NCBI GenBank assembly: GCA_010093485.1
Contig: MU001493.1
Coordinates: forward strand, 2,282,937-2,346,936
DNA: 64,000 nt
Reading direction: 5' to 3'
Source of the DNA: Karstenula rhodostoma CBS 690.94
Taxonomy: Eukaryota; Ascomycota; Dothideomycetes; Pleosporales; Didymosphaeriaceae
Both the position numbers and the translations under genes were made by a program. Shown piece after piece: positions 45,801 to 57,027 of this stretch (positions within the stretch are counted from its first letter, which is position 1; the number at the start of each line of letters is the position of its first letter). The notes under the pieces are model-generated. The model worked only from the letters and a program-made list of their open reading frames with translations, did no database searches and was not told where the DNA came from.

Positions 45801-46919
45801 ATATTTATATAAATTAATAATATATTAGTAAGTAGCTTAGTAAGTAAAAAAATAAAATAAAAAATTTATAAATTTAAAGCTTTAAAGGCCTTACTACTAT
45901 ATAATAATATAATAGGTTAGTTATACTAATAATCTATATAGAAATTCTATTTTAACCTAAAATATAAGGTTTTATTATATTAAAAATATAAAAAATATAG
46001 TTTTATAATATATTTAAAGAACTAGAATAGGTAAAAACTAGTAACTTAATAAAGAAAATATTATAAGGGGTTTCCTATATACCTAACCTAGATTCGTGCC
46101 TTAAGGATTATTTAAGAAATAAAATATAATAGAGGTAAGTACTAGATTAATAAATAATTCTATATTATAATAGAATATAATATAATAATACTAAAAGAAA
46201 ACTAAGTATTTATATATAGATAAAGTATTTTAATTTAAGTATAAAAGGTTAACTATAAAGAATAAAAACTATATAGAGATTCTTTTAAACTATATACTAA
46301 TTATTTTAATTTTTACTATTTTAGAATCCTCTAGTCTACTCCTATAGATTCTACCTTTTTAGTAAGAGTATTTATTCTACTCCTACTAAAATCTAATACT
46401 TTTAGAATTTTATACTCTTAATAAGATTATAATTATATAATTTATAATATAAATTATTTTATAGGCTTATATATAAGTATTTATTAGCCTTATTTCTATT
46501 ACTAATATCTTATATATAATTCTTTCCTTCCTTCTAGCCTAGTTCTACTATAATTATAATAGAAAACTAGTTTATTTTAAATATTAATTAATAACTCTAT
46601 AACTAATAGACTTTTTAATAATATTATTTAAAAATATAATTATATATATATATTTTTTTTTTTTTTTTTTTTTAATATAAAGCTACTATTATAACTATCT
46701 AGTAATAAGGAAAGATCTAGAGATACTATATAGTTCTATTAAATAGCTCTAAAGGATAGTACTATTTATAATAAGAAAGAATTATATATTACTAATAGTA
46801 TATAAATATAATATAATATTATATAATATATATTTAAATTAGTAATAAATAAAGTTTTCTTTATATTATTAAGTAATTATATAATATAAAATAGATATTT
46901 TTAAATAAAAAAAAATAAT

Positions 46920-47146
46920 ATAAGGATTTCTCTATAAATCTATTAAAAAATTATAATTATAGCTTTAATATTATAAAAGTTATTAAAGAATAAAGAAATT
47001 CTTTTTTATAGAGATTTTATATAAATCTAGTATACCTACGCACACCTGTATATACCTACGCATACCTGCGCACTCTAGATAGTATAGGTATAAATGCGCA
47101 CAAATATATATATCTGCGTAGCTCTCCTGAAAAACTTTTTATAATA
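46920..47146 (-). repeat. Right terminal inverted repeat
   Basis: Reverse-complement match to 44688-44890, with two extra GGTATGCGTA-like subunits. Confidence 0.75.
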
Positions 47147-48246
47147 TATAACTTACTCTACTAATTACTCTAATACTCCTTCCTCCTTATAGGCGCCTAT
47201 AGGCACCTATAGGTGCCTCCCTATTATCTTCTACGACTCCGGGATCCCTACATGATACCGGGATACCCTGTGATGTTTACTATGTGCCCAGAACACGCCA
47301 ATCTTGATATTCTCGACGCACGGCGCATCAAGGGGCTCTTGCGGCGTATCGATCGAATCATTCCCCTTTGCACAACTGTTCAGCATGTGTCGAACTTTGT
47401 TCGTGAATTGGGCCCCTGCAGCCTTGTTCGTGTCGCGCCTTGGAACATTCGGAACTCTTTCCCCGTTCACCATCACGGCGTCCGTGGACCGTTTGTAGGT
47501 CAAAACAGTGACAGCCGCGACTCCAGTGATGACCGTAATAACTGCGATGCCACCGTACTTGAACAACTCGTCGATTTACCTGATTCTAGGTGTCAATGGC
47601 TCTGGTTCAGGTTGTTCCGCGCATATACACTCGAACAAAAACAATACGAAACCTCTACCTGGATGACGAGTTCATCGGAGAAGGAGATGCTGGTTATGAA
47701 GTAGAAGACAAGGGGATCCTGTTAGTGGATACCAGGTTTTTTTCCTCCTCGGCATATAGTTTGCTTACAGGGCCAATGCACATGGATGAGGGAAAGCCCC
47801 TGGCATCCGTAAAGCCTAGCATCCTGAAGTCGGCGTTGATGATGCAGTTTGGAATGCATTTTACATGGCTCTTATCAATTTGGTTGGCACGCCTATCAGT
47901 CACTGCCTCATTACTCCAATTCGACTCTAACACTTGGTGGGAATGTACGCTGTACTTCATCATGGGTCACGATATCTTGTGTTGGTTTTCCAACCTTAAA
48001 ATTTTATCTATTTGGGTATCATCTATTGGCTCATTCATCTTGAACAATATGCTATTACTTTAATGCTTCTTCGCGCCTCATTTTCGTATTTCCGCAGCAA
48101 TGTGCCCAAATTGGGCATCAATAAAATAGTCGAACTTTCCCGCCATGGTTCTTGCAGGAAACGCCAGCTCGCTTCCCTTCATGTCCGGATCACTTCCTGC
48201 TGAGGATATTATAGTTCCAGTGTGCGACGTCGCCTATGCATATCAG
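47147..48246. other. Edge of the AT-rich element and unassigned sequence
   Basis: Normal composition resumes near 47190 with a short palindromic run of CCTATAGG-type units (about 47190-47217). On the minus strand, 47231-47566 is open without an ATG. It encodes one hydrophobic helix (YGGIAVITVITGVAAVTVL) and a hydrophilic tail, possibly the last exon or a remnant of a membrane protein. Plus-strand open frames overlap it and look no better. No confident gene. Confidence 0.35.
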
Positions 48247-49719
48247 TCATTTCCGCACTTCCTCCTGCTGCACGCGAAAACTACTCACCTCGCTCATATC
48301 CACCGACGCGTATTTCGACCTCACTGAATCGCTCCACACTATAGTCTCACGCTTCATCCGTATGCCGTCTCTTTGCAACTCCTGCTTCCTGATATTATGA
48401 TACGCCAAGGTGGGATGTATCATTACACTTTCTGCTGCTGAATACCGCTGACCATCTGGACCGACCACATTCATATTACCGCCCTTGTAGGTCATCGGTC
48501 TTCGTGGAATAATACCCACAATCGACTGCCGCCATCTCGCTATCGATGCTCTCGGTTGCACGCGCTCGTATCGTGGTAGGACTGGCTGTTCTTTGTGTCG
48601 CATTGATCCAAGTACCCGGAGGGCCTTGCCTTTCAGGTTTTCCGGTAGTTTTTCATTCGGCTTCTCGCTTTGGGCTGTTTCGATTCTGCGGCTCCGGCGG
48701 TACGTATAGAAGGCTCGCAATGCGGGTATTGAGCCCGCCATGACCGCCACCGAAGCTTCACAGTGCAACATGAAGCTTAGCCACGCCATCTCGAACTGCC
48801 ATTTTCCAAAAACGTTGCGATGCATTCCGGCAGCGAGACGGGAAATGCTGAGGATGACACATATGCTTGACAAACATAGGACGGTCGCAATGCGAACCTT
48901 GTCCTGTAGTTTCAGCTGCGACATCTTGAGTAGGGTCAAAGGAATGCTGATGACTGTGCAAGGTCAGCGAAATATTCACATCTCTGGAGTGATCACTACG
49001 TACTCATCAGATCTGTGACAATGTCCAACGACTGCACCACCACACCCGAGCTGATACTGAATGTGTATTGGTTTTCCAAGAAACATTGCGTCGCATCTGC
49101 ACCGAAGCGCGGACACAAGATGAAACTCTCCAAGATGACGACGATGCAGCTCGTCCCGGTTGCAGCCACTGTCACCCAGAAATACGCCGTAAGCTTGCGG
49201 CTCACATTTCTGCACATCTTATGAAATAGTGACAGAAAACTGCACTTGACGGCGAAAATAGCCAGCCACCCCACGGTAAGGTATGCAATCAGGATTGAGG
49301 GTCTGCTGTTGAAGAGTTCTTTGCTCAGTTTCGGGTCGCTCGTGAGGTACTTGAGGACGGAGACATTCAGTGTGGCGCCATCGATCCGATATATCGTATC
49401 GGTAAATGAGAGAAGGAGTCCCATTTCCGTGGCAAGGCAAGTAGTTGCGACCAGTATGAAGTAATCCTCAAGGTTCAGTGTTTGCGCGCTTCGATATCGA
49501 AAGAATAGTCGTGCGATGGACGCTAATATCGCGAGGACACCGAGTAGTATTGAGACGACCTGGTCTTGTTAGGAACTCCTCATTTGCCACCTCTCGCCTT
49601 TCGCGACTTACCTTGAGGCTCAATTTATCTACCCGACACGCATGGTCAATCATCCAGTAGATTTTCTCCATCGACACCTCCGGCACATCCTTCACGAGCT
49701 CCAGAATGCGATCCATCAT
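48247..49719 (-). CDS. Rhodopsin-like (Pth11-related) seven-helix membrane protein
   Basis: Fungal integral membrane protein of the rhodopsin-domain/Pth11-like group, about 455 aa. Exons 49612-49719, 49000-49559 and 48247-48946. Visible helices include VVSILLGVLAILASIARLFF, DYFILVATTCLATEMGLLLS, ILIAYLTVGWLAIFAVKCSF, LTAYFWVTVAATGTSCIVVI and VRIATVLCLSSICVILSISR, with more near SFMLHCEASVAVMAGSIPAL. The cytosolic C-terminus of about 130 residues is basic and Ser-rich. The second join uses the donor GTAGTG so that DIVTDLMST runs into IPLTLLKMSQL; the nearer GTACGT breaks the frame. The N-terminal 35 residues precede helix 1 and lack a CFEM domain. Ligand and signalling role unknown. Confidence 0.78.
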
Positions 49720-50850
49720 CGTACACTAGACCAAACCTGAGTTTAACGAGTCTAATTGTCTTGCACGCAGGGCTGGCAGAATGCGAGCAGATGCGAGAGA
49801 GGCTGGCATGCTGCCATATTTCATAGTCGGGCTTACCACTTGCGGGAATACCAGATGGGGACGCAGGATAGAGGAATGAGTCTGTGCGGCCACGAGGCTG
49901 CGAGGATTGGCCTTGCGCGCGGTCTTACTTCTAGCAGGTATCGCTCGGGCTGTATGCCTCACTAGATGTACAGGCTTCAGGCGTCCGTAAGGCTTCCCTC
50001 TGCCCTCCTACTATAAGTGCTGCTGGCATTAATGCGACATCTGAAGAATGAGAGAGTTTTTGCATCGATATTCGCGATTTGGTGCTTGAGATAGATGTTC
50101 TGTCCAACCATGAACCGTCCTACTTGATGCTAGACGTGGTCGCAGCCTAGGCTCGGGCTTGTAGTGAGGCGCAGGGCAGCGTAAGGCCGCCACTGTGGTC
50201 AGACATTTTGCAAAGTCCCCGAAATAGCCAATATGCACGTGGTGAAGGATGCAGGACATATCTAGGTAGGGAAAGTTGGGCAATCATTCGTCTCTTGAAA
50301 CACTGGCGCTGTGCATGCGATGGAATAGGCACGGTCACGTGATGCGCATAGCCGTGGAAGGCAGAGTGTGTAAGCGAGTCACTGCTGGAGCTCGGCTCAT
50401 AAAGGTGCTTGATACGCTTGTTCACAAACTGATTGGAGGTCATAGATGGAGTTGGCCGGCATCGATCATCCAAGGCGGTCACCATGCCACGTGACTGTAG
50501 CTCGACCTTCTCCTACCACACAATCAGTAGACCTCAACAATATTTCCAAGCGATAGGCAATGGGCTGAAGAAGAAATGATTGATATCGGGCGATTGAGGC
50601 GGTGGTTTGGCGGAAATCGCTCGTTGGGATTACCTGCGAAATAGGGTGCAGCTGTGCCGTCGCTACCAGCACCACCGAGCGGGCGCCGTCACCCACCTAC
50701 CACCAGCCCCGATATATCCTCGCCGTCGGCCCACCGTGTGGGTTCCATGGTTCTTTTCAGAAAATGCCGATGCTAGAAGGTATACAATTCCGCAGAAGCG
50801 GAAAGCACCTCGGCTGCGATGCCGAAAAGCGCACTCAGCCCCCACCACCG
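49720..50850. other. Intergenic region
   Basis: No supportable gene. CACGTG sites occur near 50335 and 50490. Confidence 0.5.
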
Positions 50851-51054
50851 CATAATGTCACGTAAAACGTTTATATTAGGCGCAATAGGGTAGGTTAGCC
50901 CTAGAAGGGAATCAGGCAGATTCCCTTATAAATAAAGTAAACTCCTCCTTATAAAGAGATCCATCTACTTAGTCCTTGGAGAAATCTATCTAATTAACTT
51001 ACAGGATTAAACTTCTCTTTTGGGCCTAGCATAAACGTTTTACGTGAGATTGTG
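50851..51054. mobile_element. MITE-like element with TCACGTAAAACG terminal inverted repeats
   Basis: About 190-204 bp without coding capacity. The left end has TCACGTAAAACGTTTAT then TAGGC from 50858. The right end (to 51047) is its inverted match with only two mismatches over 24 bases, and the match weakly extends outward by 7 bases on each side. The inside is AT-rich and unique. CCG occurs just outside both outer edges, a possible but weak 3-bp target duplication. It sits about 250 bases upstream of the beta-lactamase-like gene. Confidence 0.7.
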
Positions 51055-51307
51055 CCGCACAAGCTGCGCCCCACACAACTCCGTGCGTGTGGGCTCACGA
51101 CCGATCGATGCGGCGACTCTACCACCGACCGCGATAATGATGCGCCTATGATAGGGAAAGAAGGAATTCGTTCGTCTGTGGTTGTATTTGTTACAAATAT
51201 TGACCTCGTTTCCATGAAGGGGAGACATCCATCTGACGCCAATTCATCTTCAGCAACGAATCGCGTATCTGCGACGTGATAGACTCTGAAAAATAGCCTG
51301 GCCCACC

Positions 51308-52943
51308 ATGGGAGATCCAAAGTACTGTTTGCCGCCAGGGTTTTCGCTTCCGCGGCCGATCGCTGTGCAGCCTCTGACATCACTCGCCAAATTGGAAACT
51401 ACGCTGAGATCCTGCCCATGGCACAACAAAACTACTATCGCCATCAAAGCCTCGGTGGGAGGGGGACCCATCTTCCAACATGCGCATCGCGCTAGTGATG
51501 AGGGCGTCGCGAATCTATACGACACCAAGATTCGAATAGCAAGTGTGACCAAGATTTTTACCGTTCTCGCTGTGTTGCTCTCAAGGACAGAAATCGGGTG
51601 GGAAGACAGCATCAAGAAGTTTGTACCAGGCTTGAACGAAGCCGCATATGCCGATGTGACGATCGGCGCGCTTGCAGGACAGACGAGTGGGCTGGGCAGA
51701 TTCGTATGTATTGTTCGATGCCCTCAATGCACCAACACTGACCATGACGAAGGGCTACACGGGCGATCTTGCGCTCATCCCAGGATTCTCTCCAGCCCAG
51801 CTCGGCTTGCCAAACATTGCACACAAACTCCCTGGCTGCGATGTCTTTCCCGGCGGCGAGGTCTGTTCCAAGCCCCAAATCCTCGATATGTTCAATGACC
51901 CAGCATATCTCCCGACATCCCCAAACTCCGGGCCGTTGTACAGCAACATCGCATACAATCTCCTTGGAATGGCTCTTGAGCATGTTTACTCCAAGCCCTA
52001 TGAACAGATCATCCAGGAAAAGATCTTCGAGCCCATCGGCATGCACGACTCTTCCTTCGAAACCCCAAATGCTAGCGATGGTATTTTACCGCAAGCCGAC
52101 GACCGGTGGTTCGCCGGGCCCTTCGGAAACTTCAATCCCTCAGGCGGCATTTGGAGCACCCCCAGCGATATGCTCCTTTTCCTCGAAGCCCTTCAATCCC
52201 ACAAATTGCTATCCGCAGCCCAGACCCGCAAATGGCTGCAGCCATCATCGCTATTGCCTTCTCTCCACCAGCTCATCGGGGCACCATGGGAAATATTCCG
52301 CCCAACAGACATCAACGTGGCCGTTCGTCGTCCCATCGACTTGTACACTAAAGCTGGCGGAGTTGCGGGATATTCCAGCTATGCGGTGCTGGTCCCAGAG
52401 TACAACATTGCTTTGACGATCCATGCAGCTGGAAACGATGCTAGACGTGCGGTGCAAGATATGCTGCCGCTGATAGTTAAACCACTGATCGTACATGCTG
52501 ACGAGCAAGTGCGGTCTCAAGCATCTGCGAATTATGCGGGAACATACCGCTCGAAAAAGGACAACAGAAGTATCTCGTTGGTGGTAGACGAAGGGCCTGG
52601 CCTGTTAGTGCAGTTGGCTATCATGAATGGAGTGGCTATCATACCGGCATTAGCTAAGGTGCAAGGCTTGGATCCGTCTAATGCTTCCGCAAGGCTATTT
52701 CCCACGGATCCAGACTCGGAAAGAAGCGAGAAAGAGCATTGGAGCTTGTTGCTGGACAGAGTGAAGGAGGGTGCGGCGAGAGGGTTTGCGGAGCAAGAAT
52801 GCGCGAGCTGGAATTGGGGCGATCCTGCGCGGTATGCTGGGCAGCCATTGGACAAGGTAGTATTTCACATGCGCGGTGGCAAAGCTATTGGGATTGAATT
52901 GGTGGGCTGGAGAACAGCGATTATGGATAGAGTAGAAACATGA
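51308..52943 (+). CDS. Beta-lactamase-like serine hydrolase (class C/penicillin-binding-protein fold)
   Basis: About 528 aa from exons 51308-51703 and 51753-52943; the join gives SGLGRF-GYTGDLALIPG. The active-site Ser-X-X-Lys is SVTK (Ser about 79) and the second motif is Tyr-Ser-Asn (YSN, about 195) in GPLYSNIAYNLLGM. GGVAGYSSYAVLVPEYN probably holds the third active-site region. A C-terminal beta-rich domain of about 150 residues follows. Fungal members hydrolyse varied esters or lactams; the natural substrate is unknown. Most relatives have a signal peptide, but this start has none, so an upstream exon or start may have been missed or lost near the MITE at 50851-51054. Confidence 0.78.
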
Positions 52944-53037
52944 GAGCATGCTGATTAGAACTCGCTGGTCAAGATGGTGTGCAATAGCGACTTGACTGCA
53001 CTATGCAGTACATTTACGTTATCAACACGCTGCTTCC

Positions 53038-54668
53038 TCAATCATACAACCCAAGAATCTGCCCCACGATACTTTTAAAAATCCCATTTGGGTCGAACTT
53101 CTCCCTCGCCTTTTTGAATCTCGCAAGATGCGTCGCATCAATCTTATCCTTTGCCAGGGTGAACACCTCCCTCGTGTTCTTCGTCCAATGCGGCCGACAC
53201 GGAAACTCCGTGATAAGCGCCTGCGCAAGATTGTGGTAAAAGGGCTCATTGTACCTCAACTTATCGCCAATCGTGGGCTGGAAGCTCGGGAAATCGAACA
53301 TGATGGCGCCCTGGCTCCAGTCGGCGCCGTCGGAGGTGTTCGTCGTGACTTGACCTAAAAGGTCGAAGTACGCCTTTCCGAACTTGATGTTGATGCCGCT
53401 CCTGTACGTGGACGTCATGGGCTTCCCGGCTGCGGCGGAGTCGTCGAAGGCTTTGCGGACGCGCTTGAGCACGGCGTTGGCTTGCGTGACGGGGAACGCG
53501 AGTTCAAGTGTGAGTCCGCGGAGTCCAAAGTCCCACTCCGTGCCGTAGCCCGGATAAAGACCGCCAATCAAGACGTCGTAGTTCCAGCCGTACACGGGCC
53601 AGGTGAGGATAGCCTTGTCGGTGGTCTTCTCGTGGAAGTTGGGCGCAGACCACAAGGCAAAAAAGGTAGTCTCGGCCAGTTGGTTCGAGGTCGCAAGATA
53701 TTTTCCTGTAGCTTGTTAAAATGAAACGATGGATGGGAAGTTCGTGGTGACCGACCAGGGTTGAGGATACCCAGGGCAAGGTCAGCTTCCGTCTTTGTGA
53801 CGCTGAACGTCGACTGGAAGCCCTCCTGGGTGGAGTTGTTGATGTCGATCTTGTCGTAGTATCGGTGGTGGAATTTTTTCAGGAAAGGCCACCACCAGAA
53901 GTTGGCTGTGGCATAGGGCTGAATCATCTCGTAGATGTCTCCGTTGAGGACTTCATCCTCTGTCAGACTGTATCGGCGTTAGCATCGATCTTACAGCTGC
54001 TGCGGGGGCTCTTACATCTTTTGTTGCGCGTATACCTTGAAATCGGGATATACTTTGAACTTAATTCGTGCAATTACACCAAGCAGCCCCAATGATGTCG
54101 ACGCTGCAAGCCAATCATCATTGTTGTTATCGCGCTTTACCACGGTAATATTGCCTGTTCCGTCGATAATGTGAAGCTCCAGCGCGCCGGCTGCCACCAT
54201 GCTGTCTTCTCTGAGGCTGCTGCGATGTGCTCCCATGGCAATACTGCCTGCGAGAGTGATGTTCCAATTGACGAGTGTATAGCCAACGCTGGCGCCGTTC
54301 TCATGCAAGTACTCGGCGAGCTGGAGGAAGGTAACACCTGCCTCGATCATGACAGAGCCCTCAGAGGCACCTTCAGGCAGGTTCAAGTCAGAGATCTTGT
54401 TGACATCCTCTGTACGGATGATGATGGTTGTAGGATCATCGCTACACATGGTATCGTACCACATGTGACCTTTACCACTGGCTCGAACAGGCGTGTCCGA
54501 CTTGGCTGCATCGCGAACAATGCTTTGCATCTGTTCCACAGAAGTCGCATTGTAGACCTTTGCGACGTTATTGCAAGCAGGATGGCCGGGTCCGTCGAAG
54601 GTATTGAAGGGTTCAGCGTGACAGGACCACGCTAGCGTGAGAACACCGATTGCATAGAGGTAAAACAT
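53038..54668 (-). CDS. Secreted FAD-dependent oxidase, aldonolactone-oxidase-like (ALO/GULO family)
   Basis: About 510 aa from exons 54016-54668, 53756-53967 and 53038-53705. A signal peptide (MFYLYAIGVLTLAWSCHA) is unusual for the mitochondrial D-arabinono-1,4-lactone oxidase, so this is probably a secreted sugar or lactone oxidase. The FAD-binding domain has PVRASGKGHMWYDTM, where the His after Gly may carry covalent flavin. ITLAGSIAMGAHRSSLRED matches the family's pyrophosphate-binding loop. The C-terminal ALO domain ends with the conserved RPHWTKN and KFDPNGIFKS. All three joins keep frame; the donor of intron 2 (GTCGGT) is weak. Substrate unknown. It lies tail-to-tail with the serine hydrolase gene, 94 bases apart. 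Confidence 0.82.
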
Positions 54669-55146
54669 GATGAGTATGCTGCGACCATGAGTTGGTCGCG
54701 GAGGTATCGCAGGCGAATGTCGGTGCTAAGTACGGAGCACGGAGCGATCGCTCTGGGAATTCTTGCGAAAGCCGATCATTAGAATTATTTAGTCCTTTTA
54801 CGAAAGGGGTCAACTACACTTGCATGTGCGCGAGGACGTCATGCGCAGCTTCTCCATACTTGTCACATTGGCCAGTACGTGTACACTCCGATGCAAAGCT
54901 TCATAGGAACGTGGAAGCGTGACGAAAAGCCTCCAATAAGGGCATAACATGAGAAGCACCGTCCACTCAGCTTCCTGTTACAGTTGCATTCACATGAAGC
55001 CATGGGCGCATAGCGAAAGCCGAGGTGTGATGTGCGGCGGTGGGGTGATACCAATGAGATGGGCAAGAAACAGCACGCATTCAGTATGTATTCCGCGCTA
55101 TTCATTTGAACGGCATGGACGAATAGAATCCGTTTTGCGGGGTAAA
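54669..55146. other. Promoter region of the FAD oxidase gene
   Basis: No gene supported. Confidence 0.4.
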
Positions 55147-55384
55147 TACTGTGGTTGCAGCCCTATCTTTGTGCAGTGGGTCTATTTTCTTCGGAGGATC
55201 TAAGCTCCTATAGTAGCGTATTTAACTCCTCTTATAGAATAGTACCTTCCTATTATAGAATAATACCTACTTATTATAGAATAGTACCTACTTATTATAG
55301 AAAGGTACTAATACTAAATACTTTATATAATACTTACCCCGGAGGACCCACTGCACAAAGATAGGGCTGCAACCACACACAGTA
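55147..55384. mobile_element. MITE-like element with TIRs and an internal 21-bp tandem repeat
   Basis: 238 bp bounded by TA on both sides. The left TIR (55149-55181) starts CTGTGGTTGCAGCCC and contains ATCTTTGTGCAGTGGGTC. The right TIR (55344-55382) is its inverted match with an extra TGTG near the tip. TA at both edges fits the target duplication of Tc1/mariner-type elements. The AT-rich inside has about four 21-bp units. No coding capacity. Confidence 0.78.
55228..55310 (+). repeat. Internal 21-bp tandem repeat, about 4 copies
   Basis: Units resembling TTATTATAGAATAGTACCTAC, with one to four mismatches each, inside the MITE-like element. Confidence 0.7.
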
Positions 55385-57027
55385 AATGAAACATGCTAGG
55401 GACAAAAGCTTGGTTTGGAGAGCGACCAATTATATGCACAAACACCTGAGTCAGTTCCGCTCCTACATGCACATCACAATTCGCCAAACCTTTGTCTCGG
55501 ATACTTTCCATGGTAGCTTTAATACCCAGAGGCAAGAAACGAACTGGCGCATTGAATTATTACATCAGAACTTGCTCTGCCTTTGTGCTCCGCTACCCAC
55601 CCATGAGTCCGCGGGACGGGTGTAACCTGATCACGTGATATTATCACTTCCTAGGTTCTATCGACTGTCGTCGATGAGCAGTCACATTGCGGATCCATGT
55701 AAAGCTACTGAATTTTCATAGCCATTCTTCAAAACATACAAGTTTCCGCTCACACTATCATCTAAAAGTTTCTCGTTCTCAGAGCTTCCGTACCTACTTC
55801 GAAGACCTGAGCTGGATTCTTGCACAAACGAATACACAAGCGCGGTCCTGTATCTCTCTTCAAGCTTTGATATGGTTTAGACTATCACTTTTGGATGTTC
55901 TATCAAGTGATGCTGGAATGTTACCTCTTTCGTTATCAACAAAATTATGATTGACAAGACCTCCGAGCGGCAGGGTTTTAATCAGTCACGTGTCGTGATG
56001 AGCTAATCAGAGATTGATATTAACGCATCTAGCCGATCGTAATTGACTTCACTATCACGTGTGGGAATAAAACACTGATGGGTGGTGGATGGTGATCTAA
56101 ATGTGTGTGGTTGCAAGTTTTTGCGAACCAAGTAACAATGCGTAGCAACACGATAAACTGTACCTCGTTAGAAGATAGCAGTATGTACAATGTCGTGAAT
56201 CTACATGCGAAAATCGTTGCGATAATGAGTGAGCGCCCACCAATGAACAAAGGGTTGTCCATGTTTGTCTATCACTTTACGGGACACTACTTTGTAGTTC
56301 GAGTCAACAATCAGAAAACCACATGAACAAAGGGCCATCCCTCCCAATTGAATGAACGAAAAACCACTCTTCCTACTATGAGAACATGGTTAAATCAACC
56401 TACTTTCTATCAGGCTTGCAGTGGCACCTATCCGAACCTGGGCCAATACATCCCAGCGCATACCTAGCACTTCCACGTCTTCTTTGCGTAAAACCCAATT
56501 TTTTTGCAAGTCCAGCCACTTGCTCTGTGGCAATTTGCGTTCGGGCCATCAAAATGATCTCCGATCCATCACCTAAGAGACTCTTTCGCTGATGTACGAC
56601 GTGTATTTGTCCACAGTGAGCTCTTACTAACGTCCTCCTCAGGGTGAGTTTATAAGAGCCTGGGCAAGATACGAAGGATGCAATGAGACAAGTCAAAGGC
56701 AGAGGTAAGATGAGTAACAGATTCTGTAATGGAGATAACAAGAGGGCCATATCCTTCAGATTCGAGATCATCTGAGTTTGATACTAGTGGAAATGCACCT
56801 CTAAAAGTCCTTCATTCTTGTATCCGATGACTAATGTATGCAGATATAAACAGAAACATGTACATAGGGCGGTCCTTCACAGTCTGATAGCCAGACCTTT
56901 TATGCAGTATCCATCTCGAGAATCACCTGCCAAACAAAGAGCATGTGAGTTCTATCCGGCTAGTAGGCTGAACACACCATCGCTCCCCGTGAACTCATAG
57001 ACCATTTTCTCACGAAACTGCACGTCT
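55385..57027. other. Intergenic region
   Basis: About 1.6 kb with no supportable gene. CACGTG sites occur near 55633, 55986 and 56056. Confidence 0.5.

Larger units (their letters stand above)
44688..47146. mobile_element. AT-rich, RIP-degraded element with ~200-bp terminal inverted repeats
   Basis: 2.46 kb of very AT-rich DNA with no ORF of 60 codons in any frame. The left arm (44688 to about 44890) and the reverse complement of the right arm (about 46920-47146) align almost throughout. Shared blocks include AGGAGAGCT, CTATACT-TCTAGAGTGCGCAGG, and a long identical stretch from TTTCTTTATTC through AAGCTATAATTATAATTTTT. Most differences are G-A or C-T changes, as expected of repeat-induced point mutation. 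The arms differ in the number of a GGTGTGCGCA-like subunit. No transposase can be read and the superfamily is unknown; target-site duplication unclear. Confidence 0.75.

Noticed and set aside
44688..47146. Mitochondrial DNA insert or centromere core
   Set aside because: Long terminal inverted repeats and transition-biased differences between arms fit a RIP-degraded transposon better, and no mitochondrial gene is readable.
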